From Propionispira raffinosivorans DSM 20765 (GTDB taxonomy: Bacteria > Bacillota > Negativicutes > Selenomonadales > Selenomonadaceae), in NCBI RefSeq assembly GCF_000381065.1, contig NZ_KB905856.1:1-64000 (forward strand): 64,000 bases of DNA, given 5' to 3'. Of this stretch, positions 1 through 8,052 are shown in pieces. Every line of letters begins with the position of its first letter. Positions within the stretch are counted from its first letter, which is position 1. A program made the position numbers and the translations under genes. A model generated the notes under the pieces. The model was not told the DNA's origin. It did not search any database and saw nothing but the letters and a program-made list of their open reading frames with translations.

Positions 1-2
1 AA

Positions 3-215
3 GAAAACGTTATGACATATGATATAAAGCAGTTCAATAAATTAATGAAGACAGTGATCGAATGGAAAAATGAAATTATTGCAGCAATTTCAACGGGTTA
101 TAGCAACGGATATATAGAAGGATGTAACAATCGAACAAAGGTACTCAAACGGACTTGTTATGGCATACAAAAATTTAAACGAATGAGAAATCGGATACTT
201 TATATGGCTGCATAA
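3..215 (+). CDS. ISL3-family transposase, C-terminal fragment (cut by window edge)
   Basis: About 70 residues of the C-terminus are present; the frame is open back to the window edge, so the true start is outside. The segment SNGYIEGCNNRTKVLKR followed by YGIQKFKRMRNRIL matches the typical end of DDE transposases of the ISL3 group, where the glutamate of the EG-NN motif is the last acidic catalytic residue. That residue is present here. Whether the full protein is intact cannot be judged. A hairpin follows the stop codon by about ten bases. Confidence 0.75.
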   Translation, partial: ENVMTYDIKQFNKLMKTVIEWKNEIIAAISTGYSNGYIEGCNNRTKVLKRTCYGIQKFKRMRNRILYMAA

Positions 216-225
216 AAATAGAAAA

Positions 226-248
226 TAGCGAGGAGAAATCCCTCGCTA
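226..248. terminator. Hairpin downstream of the transposase
   Basis: An 8-bp perfect stem (TAGCGAGG / CCTCGCTA) with a 7-nt loop lies between the transposase stop and the element end. There is no strong T tract, so termination is plausible but unproven. It may also shield transcription between the element and mntH. Confidence 0.5.
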
Positions 249-262
249 AAAATTCACTTTAT

Positions 263-291
263 GTTTTTACCCCAACACTTGACAAAGAACC
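263..291. repeat. Terminal inverted repeat (right) of the ISL3-type element
   Basis: The sequence ending in CTTGACAAAGAACC resembles the complement of ISL3-family ends, which begin roughly GGCTCTTTGTCAA. Only one end is in the window, so the partner repeat and the target duplication cannot be checked. It lies immediately next to the mntH stop codon at 293-295. Confidence 0.6.
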
Positions 292-292
292 T

Positions 293-1552
293 TTATTTTA
301 ACATATCCTGCAATAACATAATGTTCAATATAGCTACGATACTGCCGATGCTCCACAAAAGAGTTTTTTGTAGTTTCGTATTTGCATATTTCCCCATTAT
401 TTTTTTTGAAGATGTTAGATAAATTTGTAAAACGATTGTCCAAGGTAACTGAATGCTCAAAGCAATTTGTGAATAAATAAGTCCTTGAAATGGATCATCA
501 ATAAAAAATAAAATAAGTAAGGCCAATCCATAAGTTAGTAAAACACCATGCCAAGAGTGATGATCTTTAATATTGTAGGCTTCTTCGAATAAACCGGCAT
601 AAATACTGCCTCCGGCTATACCAGCGGTGGTAGTGGATGCAATTCCTGAAAAAAATAAAGCAATTGCAAAAATTAAAGCAGCACCATCGCCTAAAAGTGG
701 TTTCAACATGGTTTGAGCTTGATCTAAAGCATCAACAGGTACTTGATTCGTAAAAAAGACAGCCGCAGCAATTAAAATCATTGCACTATTGATCGCCCAG
801 CCAAGTCCCATGGAAAAAAGTGTATCTAAAAATTCATATTTTAATTGTTTATGAATGATTGTTTCATCTTCGAGATTCCATTGACGGCTTTGAATAATTT
901 CAGAATGCAAAAATAGATTATGCGGCATAACGACCGCTCCGAGTACACTCATAATAATGGGCAGTGAATTTTCTGGTATGGTCGGTATAACCCAACCGGT
1001 AACGGCCTGTCCCCAATTGATCTGAACCAGACTTAATTCTGCTAAAAAAGACAGACCAATCAAAGATACAAAACCTATAATGACTTTTTCTAGTTTTTTA
1101 TACGAATTCGACCATAACAGCCAGCCACAAAAACAGGCTGTGAACACAGCACCCAGTTTTATTGGAAGATGAAATAACATCGAAAGCGCAATTGCTCCAC
1201 CCAAAATTTCAGCTAAAGCTGTGGCAACAGAAGCCGCTATGGCTGAAAATAAAATCGTGCGTGAAATCCAAGGCTTAAGATAGATTGTAGCGGCTTCGGC
1301 TAAACATAAACCACTTACGATGCCTAAGTGAGCAACATTGTGCTGTAAGACAATTAACATGATGGTAGATAGTGTGACCATCCATAGTAAATCATAGCCA
1401 TAATCAGCACCGGCTGCCATATTGGAGGCCCAGTTTCCCGGATCGATAAAACCAACTGTAATTAAAATACCAGGGCCAATATATTTTAAAAAGTCACGGG
1501 CTTTTTCGCTGGAATCATGCGTTATTTTAAAGTAAGAATATAAATTTTTCAT
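293..1552 (-). CDS. mntH: NRAMP-family divalent metal transporter (MntH-like)
   Basis: A 419-residue membrane protein of the NRAMP family, proton-coupled importers of Mn2+ and related metals. The two metal-binding signatures are visible: DPGN in the first helix (about residues 37-40) and MPHN in helix 6 (about 209-212). About eleven hydrophobic segments cover the length, which is normal for the family. The start is the ATG at 1552 because an AAGGAAGG ribosome site lies about 9 bases upstream; a TTG two codons earlier is less likely. The gene stands alone on the minus strand. The insertion sequence ends directly at its stop codon, so the last residues could have been altered by the insertion. 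The substrate is inferred from family only. Confidence 0.9.
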   Translation of the reverse strand: MKNLYSYFKITHDSSEKARDFLKYIGPGILITVGFIDPGNWASNMAAGADYGYDLLWMVTLSTIMLIVLQHNVAHLGIVSGLCLAEAATIYLKPWISRTILFSAIAASVATALAEILGGAIALSMLFHLPIKLGAVFTACFCGWLLWSNSYKKLEKVIIGFVSLIGLSFLAELSLVQINWGQAVTGWVIPTIPENSLPIIMSVLGAVVMPHNLFLHSEIIQSRQWNLEDETIIHKQLKYEFLDTLFSMGLGWAINSAMILIAAAVFFTNQVPVDALDQAQTMLKPLLGDGAALIFAIALFFSGIASTTTAGIAGGSIYAGLFEEAYNIKDHHSWHGVLLTYGLALLILFFIDDPFQGLIYSQIALSIQLPWTIVLQIYLTSSKKIMGKYANTKLQKTLLWSIGSIVAILNIMLLQDMLK

Positions 1553-1734
1553 TCGCAAGACCTTCCTTATAGAATAAATTAAAGAATGCAGGTTCGTTTC
1601 CTATTTATTTTCGGTTCATTACTGTTTACGTAGTTAGTGAAACGTATCTATGCACAAATTCTTGTATAGTATTATAAATTCCCGCATGATTCATTAAGTT
1701 CCTGCATACAATAAAACTATATAATTAAAGAATG

Positions 1735-1749
1735 TTAACAGTCTGTTAA
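1735..1749. promoter_or_regulatory. Perfect dyad in the mntH / rubredoxin-like divergent gap
   Basis: TTAACAG-T-CTGTTAA is a perfect 7-bp dyad with a 1-nt centre, in the 378-bp AT-rich gap (1553-1930) between divergent genes. It could be an operator for either gene. I cannot match it to a known MntR or Fur box. No convincing -35/-10 pair was found for the rubredoxin-like gene. Confidence 0.3.
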
Positions 1750-1930
1750 ATGGGAATAAAAATAGGACTTTAGATTCTTTAAATTATTATACTGCCTCAA
1801 TCAGCAGATTTAAAATATCAATTTTATGTCTGACAAAAATGATAAAATTTGCTTTCGTTACAGGTATTTTGCAGATAATGTCGTATTAGCATACATAGAG
1901 AGTAAATATTGTATAGGGGAGCTGCATAGT

Positions 1931-2266
1931 ATGAAAAAGTTATTTAAATGTAGTGTATGTAATTTTATTTGGGAAGGCGAAGATGCTCCAGCCGTTTGTC
2001 CAAAATGTGGGCAGCCACATGAAAAATTTGTGGAATTGACACCAGAGCAAGCTGCTTTGGTTTACAAATCAGAAAAAACCAATGATATACACATGAAAAT
2101 TGTGACATTGGTTGATAAAATGATTGAAGTTTCTAAACAGGGGATTATATTAGATCTTGATCCAGCCTGTGTTGCTGGTTTTAAAGCTGCCATTGAGGAA
2201 GGCTATATTATAAAGCAGCGCTCAAAAGCAGAAATTGAAAATCATATCGGCAAGGGTAAATGGTAA
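1931..2266 (+). CDS. Small rubredoxin-like domain protein
   Basis: A 111-residue protein. Residues 1-35 form a rubredoxin-like iron site with CxxC pairs at C7/C10 and C23/C26, close to the C-terminal domain of rubrerythrins ([12 protein letters not shown]). The rest is a helical region without a recognised fold and with no di-iron motif, so this is not a rubrerythrin. The start is the ATG at 1931, preceded by AGGGGAG and beginning [10 protein letters not shown]; the frame is open 105 bases further upstream but has no ribosome site there. It probably acts as a small cytoplasmic electron carrier, perhaps in oxidative stress given the neighbouring ferritin. That role is inference. Confidence 0.75.
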   Translation: MKKLFKCSVCNFIWEGEDAPAVCPKCGQPHEKFVELTPEQAALVYKSEKTNDIHMKIVTLVDKMIEVSKQGIILDLDPACVAGFKAAIEEGYIIKQRSKAEIENHIGKGKW

Positions 2267-2276
2267 AATAACAGTA

Positions 2277-2322
2277 AAAGCTCTGCAATCGGAATTTTAT
2301 TCCGTATTGCAGAGCTTTTTTA
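2277..2322. terminator. Strong bidirectional-looking terminator
   Basis: The arms AAAGCTCTGCAAT and ATTGCAGAGCTTTTT flank an inner GGAAT/ATTCC stem. A T-rich run follows on the plus strand and an A-rich run precedes it, so it can serve both the rubredoxin-like gene and the convergent ferritin gene. Confidence 0.9.
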
Positions 2323-2375
2323 TTTGATCGCTCTAAAAAATAGATCCGATATTCTTTCATAGAATTGCTTTAGGA

Positions 2376-2894
2376 CTAAGCTTCATTGTTTGAAGATGGC
2401 GGCACAAAAACTCGTTTTGCGAGTTCTGCATCTAAATACAATAAATCAACACCGTGATCGCCAATCAAATCTAATTTTCCAATTACCTCAGCTGCGTTGG
2501 ATTCTTCTTCGATTTGTTCGTTAATATACCAATGCAGGAAGATTTGTGTAGCAAGATCGTTTTGCTCAACAGCTACTTTATATAATTTGTTAATCGATGA
2601 AGTGATTTCTTGTTCATGTTCTAATACGTGCTTAAATATTTTAGCTGGCGTGCCAAAATCAGCTGGCGGTGCATCAATATTTTGTATGACTACTACACCT
2701 TCACGACTGTTTAAATAATCATATAACTTTAGCGCATGAAATGTTTCTTCTTCATATTGAACTCGTAACCAATTGGCAAAACCTTTTAAGTTCTTTGTTT
2801 CCATATGCGCTGACATAGCTAAATACAAATTCGCCGAATAAAATTCAAGTGTAATTTGATCATTGATAGCATTTTGCATTTTTTTACTTATCAT
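2376..2894 (-). CDS. ftnA: Ferritin (FtnA-type iron storage protein)
   Basis: A 172-residue non-heme ferritin. The ferroxidase and third-site residues E17, E50, H53, E94, Q127 and E130 fall at the same numbers as I recall for Escherichia coli FtnA, which strongly supports an active 24-mer iron store. The start is the ATG at 2894 (MISKKMQNAIND), preceded by ACAGGAGG; the frame runs further upstream without a ribosome site. It converges on the rubredoxin-like gene across a shared terminator. No Fur box was recognised. Confidence 0.95.
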   Translation of the reverse strand: MISKKMQNAINDQITLEFYSANLYLAMSAHMETKNLKGFANWLRVQYEEETFHALKLYDYLNSREGVVVIQNIDAPPADFGTPAKIFKHVLEHEQEITSSINKLYKVAVEQNDLATQIFLHWYINEQIEEESNAAEVIGKLDLIGDHGVDLLYLDAELAKRVFVPPSSNNEA

Positions 2895-3067
2895 ACTGAA
2901 GAACCTCCTGTAAAATAAATTGTATCTATAACACAATAATACCATTTTTGTTTTTTTATGCAAGTTTATTCTAAAAAAATAATAAGGACTTTATGCGAAA
3001 TATTCAAACAAATGTAAACATAATAAAAAACAGCAAACTCTTTTACAAATGTTCTATTTGTAGAATA

Positions 3068-3096
3068 TTGAAAAAATAATATCACTGTTATATAAT
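3068..3096 (+). promoter_or_regulatory. Promoter of the polyol PTS operon
   Basis: TTGAAA (3068-3073), a 17-base spacer and TATAAT (3091-3096) make a near-consensus housekeeping promoter about 140 bases before the regulator start. It lies in a 340-bp AT-rich gap (2895-3234) between ferritin and the operon. It probably transcribes the regulator and the structural genes together, since no later strong promoter was seen before 8.6 kb. Confidence 0.65.
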
Positions 3097-3124
3097 ATGA
3101 ATATAAAAATATAAAATTATAAGT

Positions 3125-3159
3125 AATGAATAATAGATAATAGATAATAAATAATATGA
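3125..3159. repeat. Five imperfect 7-bp tandem repeats in the operon leader
   Basis: The units AATGAAT, AATAGAT, AATAGAT, AATAAAT and AATATGA run head to tail between the promoter and the regulator start. The unit is AT-rich and could vary in copy number by slippage. No operator function is known. Confidence 0.55.
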
Positions 3160-3234
3160 AGTAACAATAAATATGTAGATAATTAATTAATCAACTAAAA
3201 AAATGAACGATAAACCTGTAGAGGAGTTGCTTTT

Positions 3235-4197
3235 GTGAAAAAAATCATTGATGATATACGAATGATATTCAAATGCTGTAGTCTCTATTATGAAGATAAT
3301 ATGAGTCAACAAGAAATTTGTGATTTTCTTGAGATATCAAGACCATCTGTTTCTCGTATGATAAAAATGGGAAAAGAACAAGGTATTGTAAAATTTGAAA
3401 TTAAAAGTCCTTATGGTGTTACATTTGGTAAAATGGAACGCGAACTAGAAAAAAAATTCAATTTAAAAGAGGTTATTATTGTTGATTCGAGTTCAATAGT
3501 AAATGGAAATGAAGGGATAAACAGTAAATTAGTTGAAGAGTCCATCGACTTTTTAGGAAAATTGCTAGAAGATGGTGAGTACGTTGGTGTTACAATGGGG
3601 ATGACATTGCAAAATCTCACAAAAATGGAATGTATTGAAGAGCCAATCAAATGTACTTTTGTACCAATTGTTGGTGGTGTGGGTGAAAGTAGACCGGATA
3701 TTCATTCGAATTATATTGCAATGAAAATGGCTAAAATGTTTGGCGGTGATTGTATACAATTTTTTGCTCCAGCAGTATTTTCTAATGCTGATGTATTAAC
3801 TGGGTTTATGATGGAAAAGTCAGTGAAAAATATTTTCAAAATATTTAGAAAAATCAATACAGTCATTATGGGGATAGGTGTACCGGATAGAACAGGTTCC
3901 ACTCTAATGCATACGGGTTATGTAGATGAAAATATCTTAGAAGAGTTTGTTAAGTTGGGTGCTGTTGGTGATATAGCATTACAGTTTTTTGATGAATTTG
4001 GAAAAGTTGAAAAATTCAGAGAATTTAATGAAAGAGTTGCAGGAATGCCAATTGACCAATTAAAGAAAGTACCACAGCGAATTGGAATTGCTGGAGGCAC
4101 ACAAAAAGCAAAAGCTGTGTATGGTGCGATAAAAGGAGAATTTTTGAATATATTAATTACCGATATTGATTGTGCCAAAGTATTATTGGAAATGTAG
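3235..4197 (+). CDS. SorC-family transcriptional regulator of the polyol operon
   Basis: A 320-residue SorC/DeoR-type regulator. A helix-turn-helix lies at about residues 22-45 (MSQQEICDFLEISRPSVSRM), followed by the SorC sugar-binding domain (an isomerase-like phosphosugar fold) to the end. Such proteins bind a phosphorylated sugar and control the adjacent operon. The start is GTG at 3235 with GAGGAG upstream. It is the first gene of the operon, 13 bases before gutM. The effector is probably a phosphorylated product of the pathway, which is inference. Classic sorbitol operons use GutR or SrlR, so a SorC regulator already points away from plain sorbitol. Confidence 0.9.
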   Translation: MKKIIDDIRMIFKCCSLYYEDNMSQQEICDFLEISRPSVSRMIKMGKEQGIVKFEIKSPYGVTFGKMERELEKKFNLKEVIIVDSSSIVNGNEGINSKLVEESIDFLGKLLEDGEYVGVTMGMTLQNLTKMECIEEPIKCTFVPIVGGVGESRPDIHSNYIAMKMAKMFGGDCIQFFAPAVFSNADVLTGFMMEKSVKNIFKIFRKINTVIMGIGVPDRTGSTLMHTGYVDENILEEFVKLGAVGDIALQFFDEFGKVEKFREFNERVAGMPIDQLKKVPQRIGIAGGTQKAKAVYGAIKGEFLNILITDIDCAKVLLEM

Positions 4198-4210
4198 GAG
4201 GATTATTTAT

Positions 4211-4600
4211 ATGGAGTTTACAACATTGATTGCAGTTTTACTAATTTTTATGCTGATTCAAGCTAGTGGGACATATCTTCAAGTTAAGCAGTATAAAAAA
4301 GCTGTGCGAAGGCTGCATAAAATAGGAAATGTGGGTATTGGTAGTAGAAAATCAAAATTGAGACCTGGTAATATTGTGGTTATTGCTTGTAATAACAAAG
4401 GGGAAATTACAGGTGGTGAAATCATGGAAGGTTTTACAATATTTAATGGTTTTAAAGAGCTTAATGATATTATTGGGAAAAATATTTATGATTTAAAAGC
4501 AGAATATATGGCTTTACCAGAAAAAAAACAAAAGATTTACCAAGCTCATGTTCAAGCAATTGATGCTTTGGATATGCGTTTAAACTCAATAAAAACTTAG
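4211..4600 (+). CDS. gutM: GutM-family glucitol operon activator protein
   Basis: A 129-residue protein of the GutM/SrlM family, found almost only beside glucitol-type PTS genes. One N-terminal membrane helix (about residues 4-22) is followed by a basic stretch and a small soluble domain. In Escherichia coli SrlM acts as an auxiliary activator; the mechanism is poorly known. The start is ATG at 4211 with AGGAGG 11 bases upstream. It sits between the SorC regulator and EIIA. Confidence 0.85.
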   Translation: MEFTTLIAVLLIFMLIQASGTYLQVKQYKKAVRRLHKIGNVGIGSRKSKLRPGNIVVIACNNKGEITGGEIMEGFTIFNGFKELNDIIGKNIYDLKAEYMALPEKKQKIYQAHVQAIDALDMRLNSIKT

Positions 4601-4689
4601 TGAGATGAAAAAACTTATAGGTGTTTTTAAAGCAGGTGTGAGTTTTATCATATAAGATGATTAAAAAATCTATTAAAGGAGGTCATTCA

Positions 4690-5058
4690 ATGAAATACAA
4701 TGCTGAAATTACTGGATGGGGGTCAGAAGTAACAGCATTATTAGATGATAAAGATTTAAACTTTATTATCATCTTTAATGAAACAGCACCACCAGAGCTG
4801 GCTGAAATTTCAGTTTTGCATAGAGTAGCTCCACTTTTAGCTGATATCAATGTGTTAGATACATTGATTCTTTGTGACAAGGTATTTACAATTACAGCGA
4901 TTGGTGACGAAGCCTTGCATACATTAAGAGAACTTGGACATTGTACATTGTCTTTTAAGGGTGGTAATGAACCAGAAAGACCAGGCTGTATTATGATTGA
5001 AGGGGATGAATTTACATCGAAAGACTTAGTTAAAGGCGGTACTATAGAAATATTTTAA
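4690..5058 (+). CDS. srlB: Glucitol/sorbitol-type PTS EIIA component
   Basis: A 122-residue EIIA of the Gut family, which takes phosphate from HPr and passes it to EIIB. The candidate phosphohistidine is H44 (SVLHRVAPL), matching the His region of Escherichia coli SrlB. The C-terminal LRELGH motif and the GxxxxxE end are also family-typical. The start is ATG at 4690 (MKYNAEITGW) because AAAGGAGG ends a few bases before it; the frame is open for eleven codons upstream. The substrate cannot be read from EIIA. Confidence 0.9.
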   Translation: MKYNAEITGWGSEVTALLDDKDLNFIIIFNETAPPELAEISVLHRVAPLLADINVLDTLILCDKVFTITAIGDEALHTLRELGHCTLSFKGGNEPERPGCIMIEGDEFTSKDLVKGGTIEIF

Positions 5059-5087
5059 ATAAAAAATGAATAACAGGAGTGATTTAT

Positions 5088-6383
5088 ATGTTAAACATGA
5101 ATCAAAAATTGATTAAACGTCAACAAGAAGGAAAAATTATCCGTACAGGTATCGTAGGTGCAGGGCAAATGGGTAGAGGCATGGTAACACAAATGGCATT
5201 GATGCAAGGTATCACACCAGCAATTGTATCTGATATTGCGATAGAAAATGCTATACATGCTTTTAATTATGCTGGTATTAAAGACGATCAAATTGCAATT
5301 GTCAATACTCTTACTGAGGCAAATAAGATGATGGAAATGGGTAAATTTGTAGCAACAACAGATGCAAATTTAGTATCGCAAGCAAACTTAGTAGAATGCG
5401 CAATTGATGCAACTGGTGTACCTGATGTAGGAGCAAAAGTAGCAACGGATGCAATGAAAAATGGTAAACATTGTGTCATGTTAAATGTAGAAACCGATGT
5501 AGTTATTGGACCTTACCTCAAAAAACTAGCGCAGCAACAAGGCGTGATTTATACAGGCTCTGCTGGTGATGAACCTGGTGCGGTAATGGAATTATATTGT
5601 TTTGCAAAGGCAATGGGGATGGATGTAAAAGTAATGGGTAAAGGTAAAAATAATAAACTGGATTATGATTGCAATCCAGATTCTGTATTAGAAGAAGCAA
5701 CTCGCCGTAAAATGAGTCCTAAAATGCTTTGTTCTTTTAAAGATGGTACAAAAACAATGGTAGAAATGACTGCTATGTCTAATGCTACGGGTTTAGTTCC
5801 AGATATAATCGGTGGTCATGGGATCGTATCTGATGTAAAAGGATTAGCAGATTTGTGCAGATTGAAACAAGATGGTGGTGTGTTAAATAAACATGGCGTG
5901 GTTGAATATGTAAATGGTATTGCTCCGGGTGTATTCGTTGCTGTGTCTACTGAAAATGAAGAAATTGCATATCAAATGAGATATCATAGCATGGGGAATG
6001 GACCATTATGGATTTTATATCGTCCATACCATTTATGTAACCTTGAAACACCATTAACTGTAGCAAAAGCTGTAATTGATGGTGAAACTACGATCGTACC
6101 AATGGATGGCCTTGTAAGTGAATGTATCACAGTAGCCAAAACTGATTTAAAAGCTGGTCAAACCATTGATGGTATAGGAGGTTTTACAACGTATGGTTCT
6201 ATCGCAACAGCAGAAGAATCGGATGCAAAAGGATATGTGCCGTATGGTTTAGTAAATAAAAACGCAAAAATGTTGAAAGATGTGAAGAAAGGTCAACTGA
6301 TAACGAAAGATATGGTTCAACTTGATACTGCAACGCTTATCTACAAATTGCGTCAAGAACAAGATAAAATGTACGGCAAATAA
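5088..6383 (+). CDS. DXR-II/DRL-like NAD(P)-dependent oxidoreductase with SAF domain
   Basis: A 431-residue oxidoreductase. The N-terminal Rossmann fold has GAGQMG at residues 24-29, like homoserine dehydrogenase. The middle carries GPYLKK, GAVMELYCF, GKGKNN, KTMVEM, NATGLVPDI and YRPYHL, and the C-terminus is an SAF-type domain. From memory, these blocks appear in the same order in Brucella abortus DRL (DXR-II), which converts deoxyxylulose 5-phosphate to methylerythritol 4-phosphate. Related proteins of unknown substrate also exist in this family. Here the gene sits in a polyol PTS operon with no sorbitol-6-phosphate dehydrogenase, so it probably oxidises, and may rearrange, the imported polyol phosphate. 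The start is ATG at 5088; the ribosome site AGGAG overlaps an in-frame GTG at 5079, which is therefore rejected. Family is confident; substrate is open. Confidence 0.8.
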   Translation: MLNMNQKLIKRQQEGKIIRTGIVGAGQMGRGMVTQMALMQGITPAIVSDIAIENAIHAFNYAGIKDDQIAIVNTLTEANKMMEMGKFVATTDANLVSQANLVECAIDATGVPDVGAKVATDAMKNGKHCVMLNVETDVVIGPYLKKLAQQQGVIYTGSAGDEPGAVMELYCFAKAMGMDVKVMGKGKNNKLDYDCNPDSVLEEATRRKMSPKMLCSFKDGTKTMVEMTAMSNATGLVPDIIGGHGIVSDVKGLADLCRLKQDGGVLNKHGVVEYVNGIAPGVFVAVSTENEEIAYQMRYHSMGNGPLWILYRPYHLCNLETPLTVAKAVIDGETTIVPMDGLVSECITVAKTDLKAGQTIDGIGGFTTYGSIATAEESDAKGYVPYGLVNKNAKMLKDVKKGQLITKDMVQLDTATLIYKLRQEQDKMYGK

Positions 6384-6483
6384 AAGGATTTATCCGCATG
6401 GTTGTTCCTCCTATAATTTAGTTAACGTAATGTAAGTTGAATTGTTAATATTGCATAAAATTTACAAAAAAAGGGGTAAAATT

Positions 6484-7344
6484 ATGTTAGTTACATCAAA
6501 AGAACTTTTGCAAACAGCCAAACAACAAAAGTTCGCTATACCGTCTGCTAATTTCTTTGATTGGACCTCTGTAATGGCTCATACAGAGGTTGCCAGTGAG
6601 ATGAAATTGCCTATTATCTTAAGTTACGCTGAGGCGCATAAGGATTATTTATCTTTAGAAGAAGCAGCCTTACTTGGTAAATTTTATGGAAAAAAAGTAG
6701 ATGTTCCGGTGGTATTGCATTTGGACCACGGCACATCTTTAGCAGTAGTAAAACAAGCTATTGATTTAGGGTTTACATCGGTTATGATCGATGCTTCTCA
6801 AGATGTGTTAGAAAAAAATATTGTGATCACTAAAGAAGTAGTGGCGTATGCACATGCAAAAGGTGTTGTCGTAGAAGCTGAAATCGGACATGTTGGGACT
6901 GGAACTCTTGTTGGTAGTGTTGGTGAAGGCGGTGACTCTGGGCAGGATGATGATTCCATTTATACCTCGGCAGAAGAAGCGATGGAAATGTGTAAACAAA
7001 CGAAGGTTGATTCATTGGCGATATCTATCGGAACAGCACATGGTACCTATAAAGGGATCCCTGTTATTAATTTTACAAGACTAGAAGAAATTGCAGCAAG
7101 TATGGATACACCACTTGTATTGCATGGAGGTTCATCTTCTGGTGATACAAATTTAAATAGATGTGCAACAAGTGGCATTGCTAAAATTAATATATATACT
7201 GATTTTGTTCTTGCTGCTAAAGATAAAATGTCTATAACAACAGCAGAAAACTATTATGAAGTAATAGCACAAGCGAAACAAGGCATTAAAGATTGTTTGA
7301 AACATTACTATCAAGTATTTGAAACAGCAAAATACAATAAATAG
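6484..7344 (+). CDS. Class II ketose-bisphosphate-type aldolase
   Basis: A 286-residue zinc aldolase of the FbaA/GatY/KbaY family. Zinc and catalytic residues are visible: HLDHG with D81 and H82, H186 in GTAHGTYKG and H214 in LHGGSSSGD. The loop before the glycine-rich segment is rich in aspartate (GGDSGQDDDS), as in tagatose- and fructose-bisphosphate enzymes. It should cleave a phosphorylated ketose to a triose phosphate plus a second fragment. The start is ATG at 6484, after AAGGGG; codons further upstream lack a ribosome site. It lies 100 bases after the oxidoreductase and 11 bases before the isomerase. The substrate may differ from the classic hexose bisphosphates. Confidence 0.85.
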   Translation: MLVTSKELLQTAKQQKFAIPSANFFDWTSVMAHTEVASEMKLPIILSYAEAHKDYLSLEEAALLGKFYGKKVDVPVVLHLDHGTSLAVVKQAIDLGFTSVMIDASQDVLEKNIVITKEVVAYAHAKGVVVEAEIGHVGTGTLVGSVGEGGDSGQDDDSIYTSAEEAMEMCKQTKVDSLAISIGTAHGTYKGIPVINFTRLEEIAASMDTPLVLHGGSSSGDTNLNRCATSGIAKINIYTDFVLAAKDKMSITTAENYYEVIAQAKQGIKDCLKHYYQVFETAKYNK

Positions 7345-7355
7345 GAGATGGGAAC

Positions 7356-8051
7356 ATGGAGGAGAAAATCAGAACACCATTTTTTATGGTAAACCTTAAA
7401 TCATATCTTTATGGAAAGAAATCATTAGAATTGGCACTAGAGGCTGATAAATGGGCAGAAGGCAAGGAGTTTGATGTGTTTTTTACAGCATCCTCTACGG
7501 ATATTCGACTGATTGCAGAAAAAACAAAAAATCTTATCGTAACGGCACAACATATGGATGCACTAAAAGCTGGTCGTGGTATGGGGTACTTAGTGCCAGA
7601 AGCGTTAAAAGAAGCTGGTGCAAAGGCTGTATTTCTGAATCATGCAGAACATTCTTTAAAATTAGTAGATTTAGTAAAAACGATTGAAAGAGCTAAAGAA
7701 GTAGGTATGTATACAGTTGTCTGTGCTGATTCCGTTAAAGAAGCACAAGCAATTGCTTTACTCGATCCAGATATTATTTTATGTGAACCGACTGAGCTTA
7801 TCGGTACAGGGAACACGAGTGATCAAGCTTATATCAAGCAAACAACTGACAGTATCAAAAAAATAAACCCTAATATTTTGGTTATGCAAGCGGCCGGAAT
7901 TAGTACTGCGGATGATGTGTATCGTACAATTATGGAAGGTGCAGATGGAACCGGTGGTACAAGTGGGATTGTGTGTGCTGAAGATCCAAAAGAAATGGTA
8001 AAAGACATGATTAAAGTGATTAAAAAAGCGAAAGAAGATAGGGGGATTTGA
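7356..8051 (+). CDS. Archaeal-type triose-phosphate isomerase homologue
   Basis: A 231-residue TIM-barrel protein, shorter than the usual bacterial enzyme of about 250 residues and closer in length and motifs to archaeal TPI. Catalytic residues are present: N13 and K15 (NLK), H96 (LNHAEHS) and E144 (CEPTELIGTG), followed by AAGIS and a GADGTGGTSGI phosphate site. It could interconvert glyceraldehyde 3-phosphate and dihydroxyacetone phosphate from the upstream aldolase. It could also isomerise a related tetrulose or pentulose phosphate, as the TpiA2/EryH paralogue does in erythritol use. The start is ATG at 7356 with AGGAGA. It is packed one base before yjbQ. Confidence 0.8.
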   Translation: MEEKIRTPFFMVNLKSYLYGKKSLELALEADKWAEGKEFDVFFTASSTDIRLIAEKTKNLIVTAQHMDALKAGRGMGYLVPEALKEAGAKAVFLNHAEHSLKLVDLVKTIERAKEVGMYTVVCADSVKEAQAIALLDPDIILCEPTELIGTGNTSDQAYIKQTTDSIKKINPNILVMQAAGISTADDVYRTIMEGADGTGGTSGIVCAEDPKEMVKDMIKVIKKAKEDRGI

Positions 8052-8052
8052 G

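Larger units (their letters stand above)
1..291 (+). mobile_element. Right end of an ISL3-family insertion sequence
   Basis: The window opens inside an insertion sequence. It holds the last part of a transposase, a hairpin after the stop codon, and a terminal sequence at about 263-291 (ACCCCAACACTTGACAAAG core) that resembles remembered ISL3-family ends. The left end lies outside the window. The element stops one or two bases before the stop codon of mntH on the opposite strand. The family call rests on the transposase C-terminus and the end sequence; the exact boundary and target duplication cannot be fixed without the other end. Confidence 0.7.

Noticed and set aside
3125-3159. CRISPR-like repeats
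   Set aside because: Units are only 7 bp with no spacers. No CRISPR array or cas gene was seen anywhere in the window.
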